From positions 34,265,510 through 34,329,509 of the forward strand of contig JAYGXS010000003.1 of assembly GCA_036362985.1 (NCBI GenBank): 64,000 bases of DNA, in the 5' to 3' direction. Made by a program: the position numbers and the translations under genes. Below are positions 57,461 through 64,000 of the stretch, piece after piece (the first letter of the stretch is position 1; every line of letters starts with the position of its first letter). The notes under the pieces were generated by a model that did no database searches, had not been told where the DNA came from, and worked only from the letters and a program-made list of their open reading frames with translations. Source of the DNA: Ligula intestinalis (Eukaryota > Platyhelminthes > Cestoda > Diphyllobothriidea > Diphyllobothriidae).

Positions 57461-59144
57461 AACTTGGAATTACTTGTGTGCCCCTAAACAGGAATTCGTC
57501 TATTTTCCTCTAAGCGCATTGCCCTTTTCGCCCATTCCTTTGCTTATGCATAGTAAGGGATGAAAACAATCACTGCCCCATGAAAATTTATTTGGGAAAA
57601 ATTTCGCTAAATACGTCACTAGCTGCAAAACCGAAGTTTGTTCTGCCGAGCTTTTTGATTAGCACTAAAGTTACTCTCTGAACTTGGAGTACATTCTTCG
57701 CCACAAACCTTGTCTTTTACGGTTGATGAGAACACTTAAACTGAAATCCAGTAATTTTCTTGGAACAACTGCATAAAATTCACAGTCTACCAACGGGCAG
57801 GCGATAAATCTATCTGGACTTCCTGTTAGTACCCCTGCCTTCAGTGTGGAGAGCCAATGGGCTCTTTTAGTCTATGTTCTGGCACACAAGTTTGATTGCT
57901 AATTCACCGTCTAGAGCTTCACGATATGTGAGGTCACACGAAAGATAAAGCAGGGGAACAAAATGGCACTCATACCAGCCTTTGGGAAAATTATTGGTAT
58001 GCTAACTTTTAACAAGTTGAAGATGAAGGAAAAAAGTAGTCTGCCCATCGGAGTTTAAAAATAAAGGTTTAATTTTGAAAAAAGTGATAATGCTCAAATA
58101 AATGTGATCAGAAAATGTTATAAACGGGGAAAAGTGGGGCCTGAGCAGACGTGTTGGGTCAGTGTTCTTTCGAGTCCTGTCAACCGAACGCAGAACCGCA
58201 TCTGCAGTCTTCATGGCAGGGAATTTTCGGGCACTTTCGGCACTACTAGTTCGGAAGACCGACTTAGAGCGCTCCACACAGAACATTAGAGAAAAGCACC
58301 ATGACAATTAACGTGCTCCAGTGAAGACAACAGGGTAAACCACATAAGCATACCCTTTCTTGGTTTGAGTATTTCACTAAAAGTGATGTAAGAATTGGTT
58401 TTAGAGGGAAGCATTTGGTGTCAGCTGACTTAACGGGTGGATGCATTGGGAGTTTATCCTACAACTCCATATTCAATGACTGAATATGAACTCACATTGG
58501 GTGCACCATGTTTGTAAAAATATATCACACTTTGTCACCTTGCATTCAATAATGAGCAGGCTCCTTGTAAAATCGTTCTTTACGACTCCTGAACTAGTTC
58601 AAGTTTGGGCGATATTTGAATGTCCTTTGACCAGAATCCCCTCCCTAAGATTCCTGGCTTGGAGGTTTTGATGCTAACAGTCAAACTTATGGTATCGAAA
58701 AGCTACTCTCATGTCCGTATCTAACACATTCGAACATATATCAGAAGCAGTGACTTCTACCTGCGTTTCGGCTCCTACTAGGCGGCGGGCCCCGACAAAA
58801 TAATGAATTGATTAGGGTGACGAACTCGAAATCTTCACTGTCCCCTTCATAGGTCAGTTCGTACCGGCCGTGAATATCAGTGTCGTCTGTTTTTTGTTTC
58901 CTGTTATTAACGTAAATAAGTTCATTCAGAATCTAAAGTAGTCACTTCGGAAGAAGCTACTAGGGCCGTTAGTAATCACCAGGACAGCCACTTCATAGGT
59001 GGTGGTTTCGTCCGAGTCAATGGCCTCTGACAAGTATTCGATTAATTTTAATTGTAAGCCAAACTACTGGGCTTTGGCTCTCAGTCTCAATGACAGAACT
59101 ACGCTGGCTTCACTTCGTAAACACAGTCGGCTACGTCAACTGTG

Positions 59145-59340
59145 CTGACAGTTAATTGGCACAACTCTCTATAATTGCTCCTATTTTCGTTACTGCTTCT
59201 GACCTCTCACGACCCCTGCTTTCACTGACCGTTAATTGGCGCATAACCCCTAAAATAGGCACCCCCATATTTTTTTGTTGCTGTTTCTTACCTCTGACGA
59301 TACCTGGAACGCGAACATTCTTATTTCTACGTTACAATCC
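59145..59340 (+). repeat. PLE 5' terminal direct repeat, hammerhead deleted
   Basis: It contains CTGACAGTTAATTGGC, TATAATTGCTCCTATTTTCGTTACTGCTTCTGACCTCTC and GATACCTGGAACGCGAAC, in the same order as in the 3' repeat at 59930-60240. The piece that carries the hammerhead in the 3' copy is missing: ACCTCTGAC joins straight to GATACCTGG. Confidence 0.65.
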
Positions 59341-59549
59341 TTATTTCAGTAGAGAAGGTAGACAAGAGATGGGGAGTCATCCACTGGGTGTAGAACGTTT
59401 ATCAAACTTTTCCTTAAAACAAAATATATGGATCCTTGTTTATTAAAGAAGGAGGAGTCTCTGCTCCTAAGATATTAAACTAGCCCATACATCAGATGCC
59501 GGTCGGAGACTCTTGAATCGTTCAGTTTATTGCGACGTGCAGATAGCAA

Positions 59550-59903
59550 GAGAGGCTGCAGACCCGCCTTCACGAGCACAAACAGGCACCTGGGAGACTA
59601 GACCCAAACTCTCAACTTGTAGCACACGTCGCAGAGATTGGCCATGAGTTCGATCATCAAGGAGCAATCATCCTAGGGCGAGGCAACTCAAAAGCCGAAA
59701 GGCTGATGCTTGAGGCATGGTACTCAGATGCCAACTCCATCAACAGGCATCTGGACCTCCCCGCGGCCTACAAAGTCTTGCGCCATTATGAGAGTGAAGT
59801 ACGAAAGAAGACAAAACCAAACGTAAGGATTGCAAACGAAGAAGATACCACAACCAGTCGGCCAGAAAAGGACGCAGGCTTACCAGGACCTTCTACTGCC
59901 TGA
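59550..59903 (+). pseudogene. Penelope-like element GIY-YIG C-terminal fragment
   Basis: The frame after a stop near 59547 reads ERLQTRLHEHKQAPGR, then QLVAHVAEIGHEFDHQGAII, LGRGNSKAERLMLEAWYSD, and NSINRHLDLPAAYKVLR, ending TAG-like at 59904. This is the second half of the GIY-YIG module and the C-terminal tail of a PLE (EHK, then HxFDxxxAxIxGRxxxKxxRLxLEAW, then NRHxDLPPAY). The GIY and YIG motifs and the reverse transcriptase have been deleted. It is flanked by direct repeats at 59145-59340 and 59930-60240, so the whole is a small internally deleted PLE of about 1.1 kb. Confidence 0.82.
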
Positions 59904-59929
59904 CAAGGCGCCACACTAATTGCCGTTCA

Positions 59930-60240
59930 TGACCCCCTGCTCCACTGACAGCTAATTAGCCTACACCACTATAATGGCCCCTCGACTCCACTGACAGCTA
60001 ATTGCCCTCCTCCCCCATCCCGTTTGATAGATGTTTCTAACGCCCTAATGACCTGATTATTTCTGACAGTTGATAGGCCTATGGCCACTATAATTACCCT
60101 CGTTTTATTACTACTTCTCACCTCTGAAGATGGACTCCTGCAAGATTTCGAAAGCTCAGGACAATAAATCTATTGATCCGGTACTCGACACGTATTCTTC
60201 CTTAGCCATGCCGATACCTGGAACGCGAACCTTTTCATTT
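59930..60240 (+). repeat. PLE 3' terminal direct repeat with internal subrepeats
   Basis: It contains repeated CTGACAGCTAATT words (59945, 59989 and a variant at 60064) with CCACTATAAT, then the hammerhead at 60124-60157, then GATACCTGGAACGCGAAC (60210-60227). It matches the 5' repeat at 59145-59340 and so shows the LTR-like flanking typical of PLE insertions. Confidence 0.7.
60124..60157 (+). ncRNA. Hammerhead ribozyme motif
   Basis: Reading: CTGAAGA (60124-60130, consensus CUGANGA with N = A), an extra T, a stem II region GGACTCC-TGCA-AGATTTC with several mismatches, GAA (60150-60152), the palindrome AGCT and C60157. Stem I begins CCT/AGG. The core and stem I are preserved but stem II is weakened, so activity is doubtful. 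It sits downstream of the PLE coding fragment on the same strand. Confidence 0.68.
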
Positions 60241-60249
60241 ATTCGTGAA

Positions 60250-60486
60250 AATAAATCGTTAAGCTAATAAAATTATTCTTAAAGTCAAAGTTTCGCCATA
60301 ACATCTGTATGATTCTCACCATCGTGTGGACCGGTGAGGGAGAGGTATACGATTGGCTTTGACTTTACGGATGGAAGGACACATTGTGAACGGAGTAGTT
60401 ACTTAATGTCATGGGAAAGTTCGACCTTCACGGACGAGCAGATCCACCGCGGCCTGATGGCACGGACGCAGCAACGAAAACACTTG
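60250..60486. other. Non-coding interval
   Basis: Nothing recognised between the PLE and the LTR-like repeat. Confidence 0.35.
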
Positions 60487-60961
60487 AGCGTGTATTTGTA
60501 GCGGTTCTACAGCCACGGCTCCAAATGCGAGACGACAATCTTTGCCATCCAACCTAGGGCTCGCTCGCGCCGAGTCATCACGCGATGCCCTCACCTGTCT
60601 GTCTGTGTGTCGCTCTACTTACACCAGCCGCTTGCGCGCAGGCGCCTGTGCGTCTCACGCTCAACCAATCACCATCACGAGATCTAGACAAAGGGGACCT
60701 TTCCGGCCATGCTCGATTGAGGCCGCAAAAAGGACACTTTGGAATCGGCTCTGAGCGAGACGGGGTTGAGGCCGCGCCCTCATGCGCCCTCCGGCCGAAC
60801 AGCCATGCCGGACGGACTGGCAACGTTCCCCTAACTATTCTGTAAACAATATAATGTTCCGTCTACTCTGCCTTCCCAAGACTTCTCCAATCTCCTAAGG
60901 AACCAGGGTCTGGAAGATTGTAGGTTTTAGGGTTAACCGTCTTAGCCTTAATACCTATAAC
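60487..60961 (+). repeat. LTR-like direct repeat, copy 1
   Basis: About 470 bases nearly identical to 61634-62062, starting near TGTAGCGGTTCTACAGCC and ending near TTAACCGTCTTAGCCTTAATACCTATA. It is GC-richer than the surroundings. Small indels distinguish the copies (for example a CTGTCTGTGTGTCGCTCTACTT stretch only here). A third, inverted and diverged copy is at 34210-34640. No TG...CA ends or target duplication could be fixed with certainty. Confidence 0.78.
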
Positions 60962-61633
60962 TAGTGACCCCAATCGTTAGATGAACATGCAACTAAACTT
61001 CTGAATTGGCCGAGCCCAATCATCGTCAGACCTTCCTCGCCTTCAACCGAATTTCTCCTGTTTCAGCTCATTGGGCCACGCAATGGAGAATTTCATTATC
61101 GACACCCTATCGTGAAGCAAGAGGAAGATGCTCAATCGCTCACAGCCCACGGACCAGTTTTCCCGCTATGAGTGTCAGCACCCAGACCTCCATTCAAAAC
61201 TTGAATTCTACTTCTACTGCCAACGGTAGCCCTTTCCTCCTCTCAGCGAACACTAACATGGCATACTGATTTGCCATCGAAGTTAAACGCAGCCAACCAA
61301 CCTCCCACCCACGTAGTCCAGATGACCAATCTCCTACAAGATGCCGATGCACGCGTAATCGAGAACTTTCCTCCTACCGCAGACCCAGTTGCTCACGCGG
61401 ACACGAGAAAACCTTTCCTCCTCCCAAGCGGCACTGGCGGCACTACCCAGCCTCTCGCATGCCAGCCACAGAAGCTCATGCAGGCCACAGCCGTCCCTTC
61501 AACCTGGCTCTCGCAAGTCAACCACACAAACACCAGCTGTTCGAACCCTGCTGTTGGTACGTACCTCCTTCCCTATCCTTTACTAAACTTCCTTCGTCCC
61601 ATTTCTTTCATCAATGAACTTGGGTATTTGAGG
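60962..61633 (+). other. Sequence between the two LTR-like repeats
   Basis: This 670-base interior has plus-strand frames rich in Thr, Ser, Asn and Pro (61006-61269 and the start of 61271-61960; for example MSVSTQTSIQNLNSTSTANG) but no Gag, protease, reverse transcriptase or integrase motif. If the flanks are LTRs this is a non-autonomous element of the TRIM/LARD kind. It could also be part of a larger coding exon between tandem repeats. Confidence 0.45.
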
Positions 61634-62062
61634 GGAGCACTTATAGCGGTTCAACAGCCCACCGCTCCAAATGCGAGCCGACAATCTTGGCCACCCAACG
61701 TGGGGCTCGCTCGCGCCGAGTCATCACGCGATGTCCTCACCTGTCTGACACCAGCCGCTTGCGCACAGGCGCCTGTGCGTCTCACGCTCAACCAATCACC
61801 ATCACGAGATCTAGACAAAGTGGACCTTTCTGGACATGCTCGATTAAGGCTGCAAAAGGACACTTGGAAAACGGCTCTGAACGAGATGGGTTTGAGGCCG
61901 CGCGCTCATGCGCCCTCCGGCCGAACAGCCATGCCGGACGGACTGGCAACGTTCCCCTAACTCTTCTACTCTGCCTTCCCAAGACTTCTCCAAACTCCTA
62001 AGGAACCAAGGTCTGGAAAATTGTAGGTTTAGTGTTAACCGTCTTAGCATTAATACCTATAT
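61634..62062 (+). repeat. LTR-like direct repeat, copy 2
   Basis: See copy 1 at 60487-60961. Starts near TATAGCGGTTCAACAGCC and ends near TTAACCGTCTTAGCATTAATACCTATATA. The offset between copies is about 1145 bases. Confidence 0.78.
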
Positions 62063-62164
62063 ATGTGTACATTGTGAAATCGAATTGCGTGGTAGCTACC
62101 ACTCTCTTCCTCTCCCTCTCATTCACTCGGCTTCGATGTTTATAGGAGGTTAATATGATCGGAG

Positions 62165-63170
62165 GTGGGTGACGCAATGGTTGGCAAAGTTAAACTGTTC
62201 GCCTCTGTGTGCCATGCGAGACTAGGCCCCTACTCCTGTCCCCTAAACGGACCGCTTAATAGATGCGCTGGACCAACAGGGGGGCAAGATCAGGATAGAA
62301 CGAGTGTTATTCGGGGTTGCCATAAAAGATGCCGAGCATGGGGGAGGCGTGCTGGCACCCATAGGGGCGGCTTCGGCCGCGCCAGCCACCTGCACTCGAT
62401 CCACCCCCGGTCTTCTTGATCGGCACGTGTGGGTGATTAGAAAAAGAGTGCTATAGATGTGGCGCAAGTATACTATCACTTGAAATTAACCCATGCGCAA
62501 TTTACTACGCTGCCTTCAGCTTGCTGAAGCAGGGGGAGGACATAGTCGAAAATGTCGGTCGAACTGTCGAATCCAACTCGAAATGTACCAGAGTGCAACT
62601 GATGGAGGGGGACCTCGCTTGATTGAAAATATAATAAACACCCCATTAGGAAGGAGCCAGTGAAGTCCAGCCCACAGTCCTCAGAGGAACTGAATTATTC
62701 CGTCACTTGCTGGTGCGCCCCCATGGCTTAAAATATGTCAGATCTATTTAAATAGTAAAAAAAACTAATTTGTAATGAGGATGCATTCTCTCTACCGACT
62801 TCCATTCACCAGTAGCTGTCTAAATCAGGCTGTTATGAAAGTAAATTTTGTGAAATGGTTGCAGAAACAAAATGCACATGCCTGCGACTTATGATCTCCT
62901 TACAAGTCGACGTCTAAGATAGCATACCATATGACTTGCTTTTAACGCAAGTGCTACTCATGCATTCGTCTATGTAATGTCAACGCCGATTAATTGCATA
63001 TCAGGCGGTTTTCATGATTGGCATGCGGTGACGTGCTGAGAGATCTCATGCCCAAGCGAGTGACAGAGTGACGCTCGTGTATGGCTCAGGTGCGTTTGTG
63101 AAGAGGTTTCTAAAAGTGATGTAAAGTGGTCTGAACTGCATTGCTTTGCTAGGATGTCGGTATCATTAAG
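62165..63170. other. Mostly non-coding interval with a diverged R2 relative
   Basis: About 62400-62580 resembles the minus-strand coding part of repeat R2 (AGAGTGCTATAGATGTGGCGCAAGTATACTATCACTT against AGAGTGTAGCAGATGCATCGCACGTATACTTTCACTA at 54566). The rest shows nothing recognised. Confidence 0.4.
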
Positions 63171-63177
63171 GAATTGA

Positions 63178-63200
63178 GAAGAAGAAGAAGAAGAAGAAGA
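63178..63200 (+). repeat. (GAA)n microsatellite at PLE end
   Basis: Seven to eight GAA units directly abut the PLE terminal sequence. The copy at 12545-12634 carries the complementary TTC run at the same end. Confidence 0.9.
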
Positions 63201-63204
63201 CTCG

Positions 63205-63270
63205 ATCGCTGGGACAAAATGTTTATTCACCTGACGTTTCTCTATCCGTCGCGGATTCGTCATCGCTTGT
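63205..63270 (-). repeat. PLE terminal repeat with half-conserved hammerhead
   Basis: On the minus strand: GCGATGA (63266-63260, against CTGATGA), AATCC-GCGAC-GGATA as stem II (ATCC/GGAT), GAAACGTC intact (63240-63233), then AGGTGAATAAAC and GTCCCAGCGATCGAGTC. The 3' half of the core is intact, but the CUGANGA box has two changes, so it is probably inactive. It matches the arms at 12.4-12.6 kb. Confidence 0.72.
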
Positions 63271-63279
63271 ATTGTCATT

Positions 63280-64000
63280 ACGGAATTTTGAGGACGCAGT
63301 CACTCCAACGTCGCTGCATCTGCTTCAGCTCGGCGTACATACTGAGATTGCCAATCTTTTCCAGGACCTCGGGTTCTGGAATCGTTTCCTGCTACTTCGT
63401 ATATAGTATTTGCTGTAGGATTGTCTTTCCCTGCGTGGCTTGTAAAGACTGTCTATTTCTTTTTGTTGTACTTACACATAGAGGAGAAAAACGACTGTAT
63501 GTTCTCCGGCGGTTGCCACGGCAATTGCAGATGGGGTGTTGTAGCCTGCCCAAACCCTGGCTGATCTTAGTGATGAGACATTTTTTGGTTATGTAAGACG
63601 AAGTCCACCGATCCTTATTATCGGTCCACTGTAGTAACCATTCACTGTCATTTGAAGCATAACTACTATCGGTTTACTTTTTAGCCCAAAATTGCAACAG
63701 TTGAAGCCAAAAACGTCTATATTCTGCTAAAAGTCCGCTTCCGTTGTGGTATAAAACACACGATTTCCGCGAATAGACGAGCAATAACGTTGGCCTTGCA
63801 CTCTTTGTTTTTTGCCTGCATATATCTGACGTTAAGGAACCACCAGTGGTCGATGTGGTGGTGGAACTACCCTGATTGATACTTTCATTGGGCGTGAGAT
63901 GGAAGAGCCTGAGAGCAAGTGCACGACTCTCCCCATTTGTCGTAGAAAATGCCCTTGAGCCTGACCCCTTGTGCTTAACACGCATCGTTATCCCCCTATG
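63280..64000. other. Interval with two unassigned open frames
   Basis: The plus-strand frame covering 63174-63596 starts inside the microsatellite and is partly PLE-derived. The minus-strand frame 63985-63674 (103 codons, MRVKHKGSGSRAFSTTNGES onward) has no recognised domain and approaches the window edge. Confidence 0.25.

Overview
This is eukaryotic, non-coding-rich DNA. There are no operons or long uninterrupted genes, there is abundant transposon debris on both strands, and there is a 400-base assembly gap (29997-30396). The mix of decayed Penelope-like elements (PLEs) with GIY-YIG endonuclease fragments, tRNA-derived SINE-like repeats, Helitron, mariner and pogo-type remnants, and short introns fits a flatworm genome. 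The PLE protein fragments resemble those I associate with tapeworms, so a cestode is my best guess; this is inference, not proof.

The one convincing host gene is on the minus strand between about 41.7 and 38.1 kb. Its terminal exon (38381-38094) encodes two complete CX8CX5CX3H zinc fingers separated by an 18-residue linker, each preceded by an (R/K)-(Y/F)-(K/R)-T lead-in, as in the tristetraprolin/ZFP36 family of RNA-binding proteins. Upstream phase-0 exons with good splice sites lie at 40607-40044 and near 41727-41452, and a short possible exon lies at 38717-38646. Several other places hold exon-like open frames with plausible splice sites (27374-26860 minus, 56892-56400 minus, 37046-37875 plus, 23989-23729 minus), but no recognisable domain.

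The rest is mobile-element material. By position: a frameshifted PLE GIY-YIG fragment (307-890 minus); a second PLE C-terminus with an adjoining hammerhead ribozyme (4880-4232 minus); a back-to-back inverted pair of PLE terminal repeats (12444-12634); a decayed mariner transposase (15880-14938 minus); a hammerhead at 17802-17835; three composite SINE-like repeats (23160-23590, 27690-28015, 28290-28715) and a related one (44818-45065); an inverted repeat flanking the assembly gap, each arm with a hammerhead-like core; LTR-like direct repeats (60487-60961 and 61634-62062, with a relative at 34210-34640); a degenerate Helitron Rep half without its helicase (49212-52277); a 510-bp pogo-type MITE with perfect 26-bp terminal inverted repeats (53154-53663); and a small deleted PLE flanked by its own direct repeats (59145-60240).

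The most interesting system-level signal is the repeated occurrence of small type I hammerhead motifs with palindromic stem III. They occur next to PLE coding fragments, and in independent copies the three base pairs of stem I covary (TCT/AGA, CCT/AGG, GCT/AGC). Large tracts (roughly 5.0-11.4, 18.4-21.0, 24.0-26.8, 42.2-44.8, 46.2-48.1 and 57.4-59.1 kb) show nothing I can support beyond short or degenerate repeats.
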